Part shown: piece by piece, positions 24,497-33,310 of the stretch
Numbering within the stretch: position 1 is the stretch's first letter
How the letters are laid out: each line of letters starts with the position of its first letter
Source of the DNA: Nioella sediminis
Lineage (GTDB): Bacteria > Pseudomonadota > Alphaproteobacteria > Rhodobacterales > Rhodobacteraceae
NCBI RefSeq assembly: GCF_001879695.1
Contig: NZ_MNBL01000071.1
Coordinates: 1-33,341 of the forward strand
Length of the DNA stretch: 33,341 bases
Direction: 5' to 3'
Made by a program: the position numbers and the translations under genes
The notes under the pieces: model-generated
What the model saw: the letters and a program-made list of their open reading frames with translations, nothing else
Databases searched by the model: none
Told to the model about the DNA's origin: nothing

Positions 24497-25423
24497 TCAC
24501 AAAAGGCCCGAGATGGTCACGAAAGAGGCCGCTGTCGTGACCATCAGCGCGGTCGAGGCCAGCAGTTCCCGCCCATAGGCCATGGCGATCAGCGGGAAGA
24601 TCGACAGCATCGGACAGGCCGCATTGATCAGGCCGGCATGGCGAATGTCCGGGGGCAGGGCGGGCAGCAGCAGGGTTGCGGCAAGAAAGAACAGAGGGTG
24701 AAGGACGAGCTTGCCCACCAGGATCACCCCCATCGGCGCGGCCATGTCGCGGGCGCTGGCAAGCGTTGCGGCGGCAACGGTGCCACCCACGGCAAAGAGC
24801 GCAACAGGCGAGGCGATCGGGCGCAGCATCTCGATGGGGCGCAGGATTGGTTCGGGAAGGGTCAGGCCGGAGAGGGAATAGGCCAGAGCGACAATGATCG
24901 ACAGGACCAGCGGATTCTTGATCAGCCCCTTGAGGCCCTTGAGAAACCCCTGCAACGGCGTGCTTGTGCTGCGCTCACCTGCATCTGCCACCGCCAGAGC
25001 CAGCGGAATCAGGATCACGTTCTCAAGCAGCATCACGGTGGCGAAGATCGTCACGGCAAGGTCAGGGTAGAGGATCGACAGCAGCGGAAACCCCACGAAG
25101 GCCGAGTTGGAGCCCACCATGCCAAGCCCCACCACCCCCAGCATCGACCAGCGCGCCCGGAAAACCAGACGCCCCACAAGGATGCAGGTCGCAAACAGCG
25201 CCAGCGAGGCCGACAGGTAGACCGCGAACAGCCCCCAGTGCAGTGTTCCCGACGGGGTTGCGGTGCCCACGGCCAGGAAGATCAGCGCGGGCAGGGCGAA
25301 CCGCACCACGAACGTGCCGATGGCCCTGATATCGGACCCCGCGAAATAGCCGGTGCGAACGGACAGGAAGCCAAGCCCGATCAGCAGGTAGATGGGCAGG
25401 GTGATGGTCAGGATCGTCGCCAA
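24497..25423 (-). CDS. AEC family transporter (auxin efflux carrier-like permease)
   Basis: A 308-residue inner-membrane permease with about ten helices, starting ILTITLPIYLLIGLGFLSVRTGYF. The region GLGMVGSNSAFVGFPLL is the conserved crossover-like motif of AEC carriers, which export or exchange small organic acids such as malonate. The start is TTG at 25423: no in-frame ATG or GTG gives a better N terminus, and the resulting first residues match the family. The substrate is unknown. Confidence 0.9.
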   Translation of the reverse strand: MATILTITLPIYLLIGLGFLSVRTGYFAGSDIRAIGTFVVRFALPALIFLAVGTATPSGTLHWGLFAVYLSASLALFATCILVGRLVFRARWSMLGVVGLGMVGSNSAFVGFPLLSILYPDLAVTIFATVMLLENVILIPLALAVADAGERSTSTPLQGFLKGLKGLIKNPLVLSIIVALAYSLSGLTLPEPILRPIEMLRPIASPVALFAVGGTVAAATLASARDMAAPMGVILVGKLVLHPLFFLAATLLLPALPPDIRHAGLINAACPMLSIFPLIAMAYGRELLASTALMVTTAASFVTISGLL

Positions 25424-25502
25424 GGGGTCGGTCTCTGCGGATAGTTGCCTTGTGCAGCATCGCAGATTGGCGGCGTGCCTGCCAGTGTCCTTTCGGACGC
25501 GC

Positions 25503-25901
25503 TCAGATCACCGCGCGGATGATATTGGACAGGCTCGCGATCAGGATCATGCCAAGCGTCAGCGCCATGCCCCAGATTCGCGCGGGCACGATCTGCGGGG
25601 TGGAGCCAAAGCCGAACGCATGCAGCACCCGGCCCAGAAGCAGCGTCACCCCAAGCCCGTGAACGGCCCAGGTGGGCGCGCCCTGAAGCTCTGCACCGAA
25701 CAGAAGGATCAGCCCGATCGAGGCATATTCCACGCAATTGGCCTGCACCCGCATGGCCTTTGACAGGGCCTTTTCCCCGCCATCCCCGACCGACACCTTG
25801 TGGTGACGCCTGAGGCTGATCACCCGGATGCTGAGGTGAAGAAACAGCAGGCCCAGAAGCCCTGCATAAAGCGGCGCAATCATATCCATATCCCGTCCCA
25901 T
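25503..25901 (-). CDS. MAPEG family membrane protein
   Basis: A 132-residue protein with four predicted helices, of the MAPEG group (membrane-associated eicosanoid/glutathione metabolism). The family stretch KAMRVQANCVEYASIGLILL and LLLGRVLHAFGF are clear. Bacterial members may have glutathione transferase or peroxidase activity. The start at 25901 is 3 bases after the stop of the phosphoesterase gene, so cotranslation is likely; an ATG at 25889 is an alternative. Confidence 0.87.
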   Translation of the reverse strand: MGRDMDMIAPLYAGLLGLLFLHLSIRVISLRRHHKVSVGDGGEKALSKAMRVQANCVEYASIGLILLFGAELQGAPTWAVHGLGVTLLLGRVLHAFGFGSTPQIVPARIWGMALTLGMILIASLSNIIRAVI

Positions 25902-25904
25902 CCG

Positions 25905-26699
25905 TCAGTAGTGGCTCACGTCCTGCGCAGGCAGGGTGAAGTCCTCGAAATGTACCACCACCCTGTCCCCGTTCGTCAGGATGATGCCATAGGCCCCCGG
26001 TTCGTCCACCGAATGGCCGCTTCCTTCCTGACCCAGAATCATGGGCATTTGATGGCAGGGGCTTTTGAAAACGGTGATCGGCAGGCCGTCGATGGAGGCG
26101 GTGATCGTGCGATGGATGTGCCCGGCGAAGATATGCTTGACCTGCGGAAAGGCGGTCAACACCCCCCGCAATTCTGCCGCATTGGTGAGGCCGATGTGAT
26201 CCATGCCCGAAAAGCCGGTGTCGAAGGGCGCATGATGCAGGAAGACAAGGCAGGGTTTCGTGTCTGCCTCCAGTTCGCGGGTAAGCCAGGCCAGCCGGGT
26301 AGGGCAGAGATGGCCCGCATGCTCCACCGCCGGGGCCGTTTCATGCGTGTCGAGGCAGATCAGCCTGATGTCGCCCAGATCAATCGCGCTTTGGACAAAT
26401 CCATCCGCATCGGTTGGCGCGTCCGGAAAGGCCGCGCGGAACCCCGTGCGCGTGTCATGATTGCCGATCATCAAGGTGACGGGCCAGGGCAGGTCCGCCA
26501 ACAGCGTTTTCAGTCGTGCGTATTCCTGAGCGGCGCCGTGATGGGTCAGGTCGCCCATCAGGACGATCCGCTCCGCATCCGGGTGAGTTCGGGCGGCATG
26601 GGCCAGCCCCGCCGACAGCCGCGCACCGGGGTCGAGGCCAATGATGGTCTCGCCTTCCGGCGTGATGTGCAGGTCTGTCATGACGAGGATCTTGGCCAT
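25905..26699 (-). CDS. Metallophosphoesterase, class III cyclic-nucleotide phosphodiesterase-like
   Basis: A 264-residue calcineurin-like phosphoesterase. All five metal motifs are present in order: TDLHI (D9, H11), GDLTHHG, GNHD, LHHAPF and GHIH. This set matches CpdA-type enzymes that hydrolyse cAMP or other phosphodiesters, but substrate assignment from sequence is uncertain. It lies upstream of the MAPEG gene on the same strand. A DUF924 gene is 78 bp upstream, so a four-gene unit with the AEC gene is plausible. Confidence 0.87.
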   Translation of the reverse strand: MAKILVMTDLHITPEGETIIGLDPGARLSAGLAHAARTHPDAERIVLMGDLTHHGAAQEYARLKTLLADLPWPVTLMIGNHDTRTGFRAAFPDAPTDADGFVQSAIDLGDIRLICLDTHETAPAVEHAGHLCPTRLAWLTRELEADTKPCLVFLHHAPFDTGFSGMDHIGLTNAAELRGVLTAFPQVKHIFAGHIHRTITASIDGLPITVFKSPCHQMPMILGQEGSGHSVDEPGAYGIILTNGDRVVVHFEDFTLPAQDVSHY

Positions 26700-26777
26700 G
26701 GGATGCTCCGCGCGATTTGTCGTCGATTGCAGCCTCCCCGGCAGCGTTGCGCAAGCCCAAATGCGCCTGTCGTAGCG

Positions 26778-27413
26778 TCAGTCCGACGCGGTTTCGACCT
26801 TGCGCACATGGGGGAAATCGCCGGTGGCGATATAGGCCTCCTCTTCTGGCGTGGAGGGGCGTCCAAGGATCGGGTTGCGATGCGGGTGGCGGCCGAACCG
26901 TTCCAGCACGCCGCGCACTGTCCTGTTCTGGGTGCGGAACGCATCGCCCATACCGGCAATCGGCTCTGGCAGCTTTGCAATGATCCGTTCGATCAGATCG
27001 TCCAGCAGGTCCATGCGTTGCAAGTGATCCGGGCCTTCGCAATGGGAAATGGAAATGACGAAAAACGCCTGTTCCCAGGGGGCGAGCGGGTCGAAATCAC
27101 CGTTGGTGATCCCGTCCAGTGCCAGTCGCGCGGCCTTGATGTCCTGGGCGTAGGCCGCAGGCGTGTCGCGCCAGAGCGAGCGGGGAAACTGGTCCAGCGC
27201 GATCAGCAGCGCCAGCCGCCCGCGCGGAGTGTCCGCCCAGTGGTCAAGTTCGCCGCGTGCAGCGGCCAGCGTCAAGTCTGCGAAGTCGCGGATGATGACC
27301 TCATCCATGCCGCCCTGCATCCTTTCGTTCCAGAAGGCGGAATGAGAGTCCGGGTTCGTCTCGTGGCCCGTTTCGGGAAACCAGAAGTCAAGGACTTGGT
27401 CCGGGGTGAACAA
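26778..27413 (-). CDS. DUF924 family protein
   Basis: A 211-residue soluble alpha-helical protein of the DUF924 family, recognised from VLDFWFPE near the N terminus, ALLIALDQFPRSLWRDTPAAY and RFGRHPHRN near the end. The family fold resembles tetratricopeptide-repeat proteins and its function is unknown. The start is TTG at 27413, supported by GCAGGAG seven bases upstream and by the family N terminus. It is the first gene of the probable operon running leftward. Confidence 0.9.
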   Translation of the reverse strand: MFTPDQVLDFWFPETGHETNPDSHSAFWNERMQGGMDEVIIRDFADLTLAAARGELDHWADTPRGRLALLIALDQFPRSLWRDTPAAYAQDIKAARLALDGITNGDFDPLAPWEQAFFVISISHCEGPDHLQRMDLLDDLIERIIAKLPEPIAGMGDAFRTQNRTVRGVLERFGRHPHRNPILGRPSTPEEEAYIATGDFPHVRKVETASD

Positions 27414-27507
27414 ATGCGCGCTCCTGCAATGTGACAGGGTCGAACTCTTGCATGCACGGGCGCGGCCACCAAGCTCAATTCGCTCGGGATGTGGCCTTTT
27501 TGCAAAG

Positions 27508-27531
27508 CCTGCCGGTTGTCTTTCAGGCAGG
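27508..27531 (-). terminator. Possible terminator after the pilin-leader-like gene
   Basis: On the minus strand CCTGCC and GGCAGG pair around a 12-nt loop and are followed by CTTTGCAAAAAGG. The T run is short. Confidence 0.35.
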
Positions 27532-27564
27532 TGCGGTCTTCGTGGGGGGCGTCAGGTCGCCCGA

Positions 27565-28281
27565 TCAGAATCCGGGACCGCCGGTGGTGGAGGCGTCGAA
27601 ATTGTCCAGCCCCCAGAATTCATCGCCGATGCCCTGATTGGCATTGGACTGAAGCTCGAACTGGATATCCGATGTCGGTTCGTCCACGGTCACGCGCACG
27701 GATGCCACGGAATCGTTCCAGCCGCCATTGCCGCCAAGCGCGACCGACGCGACCTCTACCGTCGCCTCGACCGTCGTGCCGTCAAGCTGCGGGATGTCGA
27801 ATGTCATGCTGTTGCCACTGGCCAGCGCCACGGCAACCGGAACACCGTTGAGCGAGATCGTCGCGGTGTCGGTGCCCCATTGGGCGCTGTTATCGAGGCT
27901 GTCGCCCGCAACCAGATCGAATTCCATGATCGCGTTAGTGGCCCCCTCGGCGACTTCCACGAGGAAACCCGTTGCCTCACCGGGGCCAAGGACCAGCAAT
28001 TCGCCCAGTTCACCGCCCATATTTCGGACCGATCCGCCAAGCCAGCCGGGGGCATTGCCGCCAGAGAAATCGAAAGACCCGACCGAAACCCTGCCATTGC
28101 TGAACATGTTCCAGTTGTTGGAGGACAGTTCGGCGTTGATGTCGCCGGACAGGTCTTCGACACCGCTGCTCACCACGGACATCGTTGCGATGCCAAGGCC
28201 GACAACGCCGGCAGCCAGAACGGTCATGTCGACTGTCACGGCACCGCTTTCATCGTACCAGAATTCGGTTCTCAGGGTCAT
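27565..28281 (-). CDS. Surface protein with type IVb pilin-like leader
   Basis: A 238-residue protein of unknown function. The N terminus (MTLRTEFWYDESGAVTVDMTVLAAGVVGLGIA) has a glycine followed four residues on by an acidic residue at +5 and a hydrophobic helix, as in type IVb (Flp) prepilins, although real Flp pilins are only 50-80 residues. The rest is beta-rich, acidic and low in cysteine, with FDIPQLDGTTVEATVEVASVALGGNG and a C terminus rich in D, N and G. I chose the ATG at 28281 because GAGGTG precedes it; a GTG at 28290 adds three residues. It may be a minor pilin or a surface-anchored protein. No tad/cpa genes lie in the window. Confidence 0.68.
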   Translation of the reverse strand: MTLRTEFWYDESGAVTVDMTVLAAGVVGLGIATMSVVSSGVEDLSGDINAELSSNNWNMFSNGRVSVGSFDFSGGNAPGWLGGSVRNMGGELGELLVLGPGEATGFLVEVAEGATNAIMEFDLVAGDSLDNSAQWGTDTATISLNGVPVAVALASGNSMTFDIPQLDGTTVEATVEVASVALGGNGGWNDSVASVRVTVDEPTSDIQFELQSNANQGIGDEFWGLDNFDASTTGGPGF

Positions 28282-28350
28282 GTTTATCACCTCGTCACTG
28301 CGCGATTGACGGGCAACATAACAATGAAAAGTGATTAAAAATGGACGGAG

Positions 28351-28384
28351 AAAGGGCGCCGCAATGTCGGGCGCCCTTTTTTTA
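28351..28384. terminator. Terminator after pyruvate carboxylase gene (bidirectional form)
   Basis: The 10-bp stem AAAGGGCGCC (28351-28360) pairs with GGCGCCCTTT (28370-28379) around a 9-nt loop, and a long T run follows on the plus strand. On the minus strand the hairpin lies right after the pyc stop at 28385. Confidence 0.8.
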
Positions 28385-31300
28385 TTAGTCCAATTCGACC
28401 AGCAGATCCTTGGCGTCGATCTGGCCGCCGGGCGTCACATGGATGGCCTTGACCACGGCATCGCGGTCGGCGTGGATGCCGGTTTCCATTTTCATCGCCT
28501 CGATTGTCAGCAGCATGTCGCCCTGCTTGACGGTCTGGCCTGCCTGAACCGCAACCGTGGCCACCACGCCGGGCATCGGTGCACCCACGTGGTTGGGGTT
28601 GCCAAGTTCGGCCTTCGGGCGCTTGGCGGTCGAGGCCTGTGCCTTGCGGTTGGGGACGCGCACGGTGCGGGGCTGGCCGTTCAGTTCGAAGAAGACCTTG
28701 ACCTCGCCATCCTCGTTGGTCTCGCCCACGGCCTGCAACTGCACCACCAGCGTCTTGCCGGGGTCGATCTCGGCCTCGATCTCTTCGCCGGGCTGCATGC
28801 CATAGAAGAAGGTCTTGGTGGGCAGGGTCCGCACCGGCCCGTATTCCGCATGGCGGGCGCGGTAATCGGTGAAGACCTTGGGATACATGAGGTAGCCATT
28901 GAGGTCTTCGTTATCCACGGGCTCACCCACCTTGGCGATCACCTCGGCGCGGGTGGCCTCCAGATCGACCGGGGGCAGGTGCTTGCCGGGGCGTTCGGTG
29001 TTGGGCTTCTCGCCTTTCAGCGCTTTTGCAAGGATCGTGGCAGGGAAGCCGCCCGGCGGCTGGCCCAGATTGCCGCGCATCATGTCGATAACGGAGTCGG
29101 GGAAGGCCACATCGGTCTTGGGGTCTTCGACCTCAGCGCGGGTCAGACCCTGGCTCACCATCATCAGCGCCATGTCACCCACCACCTTGGAGGATGGCGT
29201 GACCTTCACGATATCGCCGAACATCTGGTTCACATCGGCATACATCTGCGCCACCTCGTGCCAGCGTTCCTCCAGCCCGAGGCTGCGGGCCTGCGCCTTG
29301 AGGTTGGTGAACTGCCCGCCCGGCATCTCGTGTAGATAGACCTCGGAGGCCGGGGCCTGAAGGCCGGACTCGAACGCCGCATATTGGCCACGCACCGCTT
29401 CGAAATAGTCGCTGATCTTGCGGATCGCCTTGATATCCAGCCCGGTGTCCCGCTCGGTGTGGCGCAGCGCCTCGACCACGGTGCCAAGCGTCGCCTGGCT
29501 GGTGTTGCCGGAGAAGCTGTCCATCGCGCAATCGACCGCATCCACGCCCGCATCAGAGGCCGCGAGGATGGTGGCAGAGGCAATCCCCGCCGTGTCATGG
29601 GTGTGGAAGTGGATGGGCAGGCCGACCTCTTCCTTCAGCGCCTTGATCAGGATCTTGGCAGAGGCCGGTTTCAGCAGCCCGGCCATGTCCTTCAGGCCCA
29701 GAACATGCGCGCCCGCATCCCTCAGGTCCTTGCCCATGTTGACGTAGTATTCCAGATCGTACTTCGCCCGATCCGGGTTCAGGATGTCGCCGGTGTAGCA
29801 GATCGTGCCCTCGCAGACCTTGCCGCTTTCCACCACCGCATCCATCGCGACGCGCATGTTCTCGACCCAGTTGAGGCTGTCGAACACGCGGAACACATCG
29901 ACGCCGGTTTCCGCCGCCTGCGCAACAAACGACTGCACCACGTTGTCGGGATAGTTGGTGTAGCCCACCCCGTTGGAGGCGCGCAGCAGCATTTGCGTCA
30001 TGATGTTGGGCATGGCCTTGCGCAGGTCGCGCAGGCGCTGCCACGGGCATTCCTGCAAGAAGCGGTAGGCCACGTCGAAGGTCGCGCCGCCCCAGCATTC
30101 CACGCTGAACAGCCCCGGAAGGTTCCCGGCATAGGCGGGCGCGGCCTTGATCATGTCGATGGACCGCATCCGCGTGGCCAGCAGGGACTGGTGCCCGTCG
30201 CGCATGGTGGTGTCGGTGATCAGCAGCTGTTTCTGCGCCGCCATCCAGTCGGCCACCGCCTGCGGGCCCTTTTCATCCAGCAGCGTCTTGGTGCCGGGCA
30301 GGGCCTCGCCGCGCGGGGCAGGGGCCTTGGCCGGTTTCAGATCGGCCTTGGGCTTGGCGCGGCCCTCGGTCTCGGGGTGCCCGTTCACGGTGATATCGGC
30401 GACATAGGTCAGGATCCGAGTGGCGCGGTCGCGCTTGGGGCGGAAATCGAAAAGCTCCGGCGTCTCGTCGATGAACTTGGTGGTGTACTGGTAGTTCAGG
30501 AACGTCGGGTGCTTCAGCAGGTTTTCCACGAAGGCGATGTTCGTGCTGACGCCGCGAATGCGGAATTCGCGCAGCGCCCGGTCCATCCGTGCAATCGCGG
30601 CTTCCGGCGTCGGCGCCCAGGCCGTCACCTTTTCCAGAAGCGAGTCGTAATACCGCGTGATCACCGCGCCCGAATAGGCGGTGCCGCCATCCAGACGGAT
30701 GCCCATGCCGGTCGCCCCGCGATAGGCGGTGATGCGGCCATAATCGGGGATGAAATTGTTGGTGGGGTCCTCGGTCGTCACCCGGCACTGGATCGCGTGA
30801 CCGTCGAGTTTCACGTCATACTGGCTGGCCGTTCCCGTGGCCTCGACCAGCGATTTACCCTCGGCAATCAGGATCTGTGCCCGCACGATGTCGATGCCGG
30901 TCACTTCCTCGGTGACGGTATGTTCCACCTGGACGCGCGGGTTCACCTCGATGAAGTAGAAGTTCCCGGAGTCCATATCCATCAGGAACTCGACCGTGCC
31001 CGCGCATTCGTAATTCACATGCTCGCAGATCTTCTTGCCCAGAAGGCAGATCTCCTCGCGCTGCGTCTGGCTCAGATAGGGGGCAGGGGCGCGCTCCACC
31101 ACTTTCTGGTTGCGCCGCTGGACGGAACAATCGCGCTCATAGAGGTGGTAGATCGCCCCGTGCTTGTCGCCAAGGATCTGCACCTCCACGTGACGGGCGC
31201 GGGTGATCATCTTTTCGAGATACCCTTCGCCGTTGCCAAAGGCGGCCTCAGCCTCGCGCCGGCCCTCGCGGACCTTCTCTTCCAGTTCTTCGGGGCCATG

Positions 31301-31822
31301 GATCGGACGCATCCCGCGCCCGCCGCCGCCCCATGAAGCTTTCAGCATCAGGGGATAGCCGATCTCTGCCGCTTCCGCGCGGATCGCGTCCATGTCGTCG
31401 CCCAGAACCTCGGTCGCGGGGATCACCGGAACCCCCGCCTCGATGGCGACGCGCCGGGCGCTGGCCTTGTCGCCAAGCGCGCGCATGGTCTCGGCCTTGG
31501 GCCCGATGAAGGTGATCCCGTTCGCTGCGCAGGCATCCACGAATTGAGGGTTTTCCGACAGCAGCCCATAGCCCGGATGGATCGCGTCAGCGCCGCATTC
31601 CTTGGCGACGCGGATGATCTCGTCGATGGACAGGTAAGCCGCAACCGGCCCCAGACCCTCCCCGATCTTGTAGGCCTCGTCGGCCTTGAACCGGTGCAAG
31701 GACAGCTTGTCCTCCTCGGCGTAGACCGCCACGGTGCGCTTGCCAAGCTCATTGGCGGCACGCATCACTCGGATCGCAATCTCACCCCGATTGGCAATCA
31801 GGATCTTCTTGAAGTCGGCCAT
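28385..31822 (-). CDS. pyc: Pyruvate carboxylase
   Basis: A 1145-residue biotin enzyme that makes oxaloacetate from pyruvate, bicarbonate and ATP to refill the TCA cycle. Domains in order: biotin carboxylase (about 1-460, with ASWGGGGRGMR as the ATP loop and NPRVQVEHTVTEE), carboxyltransferase TIM barrel (about 530-810, with TTMRDGHQSLLATRMR and HFHTHDTAG), an allosteric linker, and a biotin carrier domain with the modified lysine K1111 in EAMKMETG. All key motifs are intact. The ATG at 31822 (MADFKKILIANRGE) has GAGGGGA upstream and is preferred over one six bases earlier. The lactate-oxidase-like gene lies upstream on the same strand with a 250-bp gap. Confidence 0.98.
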   Translation of the reverse strand: MADFKKILIANRGEIAIRVMRAANELGKRTVAVYAEEDKLSLHRFKADEAYKIGEGLGPVAAYLSIDEIIRVAKECGADAIHPGYGLLSENPQFVDACAANGITFIGPKAETMRALGDKASARRVAIEAGVPVIPATEVLGDDMDAIRAEAAEIGYPLMLKASWGGGGRGMRPIHGPEELEEKVREGRREAEAAFGNGEGYLEKMITRARHVEVQILGDKHGAIYHLYERDCSVQRRNQKVVERAPAPYLSQTQREEICLLGKKICEHVNYECAGTVEFLMDMDSGNFYFIEVNPRVQVEHTVTEEVTGIDIVRAQILIAEGKSLVEATGTASQYDVKLDGHAIQCRVTTEDPTNNFIPDYGRITAYRGATGMGIRLDGGTAYSGAVITRYYDSLLEKVTAWAPTPEAAIARMDRALREFRIRGVSTNIAFVENLLKHPTFLNYQYTTKFIDETPELFDFRPKRDRATRILTYVADITVNGHPETEGRAKPKADLKPAKAPAPRGEALPGTKTLLDEKGPQAVADWMAAQKQLLITDTTMRDGHQSLLATRMRSIDMIKAAPAYAGNLPGLFSVECWGGATFDVAYRFLQECPWQRLRDLRKAMPNIMTQMLLRASNGVGYTNYPDNVVQSFVAQAAETGVDVFRVFDSLNWVENMRVAMDAVVESGKVCEGTICYTGDILNPDRAKYDLEYYVNMGKDLRDAGAHVLGLKDMAGLLKPASAKILIKALKEEVGLPIHFHTHDTAGIASATILAASDAGVDAVDCAMDSFSGNTSQATLGTVVEALRHTERDTGLDIKAIRKISDYFEAVRGQYAAFESGLQAPASEVYLHEMPGGQFTNLKAQARSLGLEERWHEVAQMYADVNQMFGDIVKVTPSSKVVGDMALMMVSQGLTRAEVEDPKTDVAFPDSVIDMMRGNLGQPPGGFPATILAKALKGEKPNTERPGKHLPPVDLEATRAEVIAKVGEPVDNEDLNGYLMYPKVFTDYRARHAEYGPVRTLPTKTFFYGMQPGEEIEAEIDPGKTLVVQLQAVGETNEDGEVKVFFELNGQPRTVRVPNRKAQASTAKRPKAELGNPNHVGAPMPGVVATVAVQAGQTVKQGDMLLTIEAMKMETGIHADRDAVVKAIHVTPGGQIDAKDLLVELD

Positions 31823-31889
31823 GAACATTCCCCTCTGTTCTGGATGGCGCGGACGTTAGGCAGAAATTGCTGCGCTGCCAACATAATTG

Positions 31890-31907
31890 TTGCTGAAATG
31901 TTGCAAG
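31890..31907 (+). promoter_or_regulatory. Possible short-chain acyl-CoA regulator box upstream of pyc
   Basis: TTGCTGA-AATG-TTGCAAG resembles the paired TTTGCAA-type half-sites with a 4-bp spacer described for PccR/ScfR regulators of Rhodobacter sphaeroides, with several mismatches. The binding protein is not in the window. Confidence 0.25.
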
Positions 31908-31913
31908 AGCGGC

Positions 31914-31925
31914 GATAGCGCTAAC
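31914..31925. promoter_or_regulatory. Palindrome GATAGCGCTAAC upstream of pyc
   Basis: The core TAGCGCTA is a perfect 8-bp palindrome with a central CG step, resembling LacI-family operators of the type TTAGCGCTAA. It lies about 95 bp upstream of the pyc start codon. Confidence 0.3.
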
Positions 31926-32071
31926 AGTTCTATATTTTACAGTGGCTTGAAGACGTGTGTCATTCCGCTGCAAGCCTTGGTTCGAGAGTGACCCTAGCAA
32001 TGAAAATTGCGAATCCCACGCGGGAAACGACCTGTTGCGCCGCGTGATCGACCTGTTAGCGCTGAACACTC

Positions 32072-33217
32072 CTAGCCGGTCCGAGGCACCACCAGCCGCC
32101 CGGGAAGCTCCGACAGACGCCGTGCCCCGATCTGCCCCATGCAAGAGATCATGTCCTTCACCAACAGCGCATGCAGATGCGGCGGCCCGGCCTCCCCCAA
32201 GGCCGCCAAAGCATAGTGCCAAGCCCGCCCCAGCATCACGAAATCCGCCCCAAGCGCCAGCGCCCGCATGATGTCGAGCCCGCCCTCAATGCCACTGTCG
32301 AAGATCAGCGGCAGGCGGGTCGCGGCGCGGATTTCCGGCAGCGCGTCGATGCTGGCGCGGGCCCCGTCGAACTGGCGGCCCGCGTGGTTCGACACCCAGA
32401 TCGCATCGACCCCCGCCGCCTGCAGCCGCTCCACCGGGGCAGCCTCCATCACGCCCTTGACCACCAGCTTCCCCTGCCAAAGGTCCCGCAAACGGCCCAG
32501 GTAGTCCCAATCGGGCGAGGTCCGGATCAGATAGCCCACATGGGCGGTCTGCGGCAGGCTGGTCTTTTGCTCCGCATAGCGGTCCAGCGTCCGCATCCGC
32601 GGCATCCCGGTCCTCAGCGTGCCCAGTGCCCAGGCCGGGCAGCGCATCACCTGCGCCATCAGGCGGGGTGTCAGCCGAGGAGGATTGGTCAGGCCGCCGC
32701 GTGTCTGCCGTTCCCGGCGAGAGGCAACAGGTACATCCGCCGTCAGAACCAGCGTGTGAAACCCCGCATCCCAGGCGCGTGCCAGCATGTCCGCCAACAC
32801 CTCCGGCGCGCGCGGCGGGTAGAGCTGGAACCACCCCATGCCGCCCGCCTCCGGCCCCACGGTTTCCGGCGTCTGACTGGCCACGGTGGAGAGCCCATAG
32901 GGAACCCCCACAGACCCGGCAAACCGCGCCAGCCGCCGTTCCGCATCCGGCCAGATCACCCCCGACATGCCCACAGGCGCGATCCCGAAGGGCACGGCAT
33001 AGTCCCGGCCCATCAGCGTGCAGGACAGATCGGGCGTAAATTCCCCTGTCAGGATCGCGGGATGAAACAGGACCCGATCCAGCGCCGCCCGATTGCGCGG
33101 CAGGACCGACTCCGTGCCCGTGGCGGAATCGAAGAACTCCCAGACGAAATGCGGCACCCTGCGCCGTGCCCGCGCCTTGAGGTCGGAAATCGCCGGATAT
33201 GTCTGGTCCAGATCCAT
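32072..33217 (-). CDS. FMN-dependent alpha-hydroxy-acid dehydrogenase/oxidase (L-lactate dehydrogenase type)
   Basis: A 381-residue TIM-barrel flavoprotein that oxidises 2-hydroxy acids such as L-lactate to keto acids. The FMN/active-site signature is at about residue 276 (SNHAGRQFDGA, catalytic H278 and R281). The rest of the fold (PFGIAPVGMSG, LVLTADVPVASRRERQTRGG, and VKGVM for the FMN-binding lysine) is conserved. I place the start at 33217 (MDLDQTYPAISDLKARARRR); the ATG at 33268 falls inside the intergenic repeat. The substrate could be lactate, glycolate or mandelate. If lactate, the product would feed the downstream pyruvate carboxylase. Confidence 0.9.
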   Translation of the reverse strand: MDLDQTYPAISDLKARARRRVPHFVWEFFDSATGTESVLPRNRAALDRVLFHPAILTGEFTPDLSCTLMGRDYAVPFGIAPVGMSGVIWPDAERRLARFAGSVGVPYGLSTVASQTPETVGPEAGGMGWFQLYPPRAPEVLADMLARAWDAGFHTLVLTADVPVASRRERQTRGGLTNPPRLTPRLMAQVMRCPAWALGTLRTGMPRMRTLDRYAEQKTSLPQTAHVGYLIRTSPDWDYLGRLRDLWQGKLVVKGVMEAAPVERLQAAGVDAIWVSNHAGRQFDGARASIDALPEIRAATRLPLIFDSGIEGGLDIMRALALGADFVMLGRAWHYALAALGEAGPPHLHALLVKDMISCMGQIGARRLSELPGRLVVPRTG

Positions 33218-33262
33218 GCCCCGACCAAACCCGGCCAGGCTGCCCCTGTCCAGCCCGTTCCC

Positions 33263-33310
33263 CTTCATCTTGGCAAAAATACCTCGGGGGTTTGGGGGCT
33301 GGCCCCCAAG
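33263..33310. repeat. Rhodobacteraceae-type intergenic repeat (AT block plus GC hairpin)
   Basis: The stretch CTTCATCTTGGCAAAAATAC, then CTCGGGGG, then a hairpin (TTGGGGG at 33292-33298 with CCCCCAA at 33303-33309), resembles a block I remember as frequent between Rhodobacteraceae genes. On the minus strand the hairpin is followed by CCCCCGAGGTATTTTT, as in an intrinsic terminator. A second stem (GCCCC-GCAA-GGGGC) lies at about 33324-33337. Confidence 0.6.

Noticed and set aside
25800-27434. A 544-codon plus-strand open frame opposite the phosphoesterase and DUF924 genes.
   Set aside because: Both opposite genes show family motifs and ribosome binding sites, while this frame shows none.
29384-31336. 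A 650-codon open frame on the plus strand inside pyruvate carboxylase.
   Set aside because: Pyruvate carboxylase has intact motifs on the other strand throughout; this frame is an antisense artefact of high GC.
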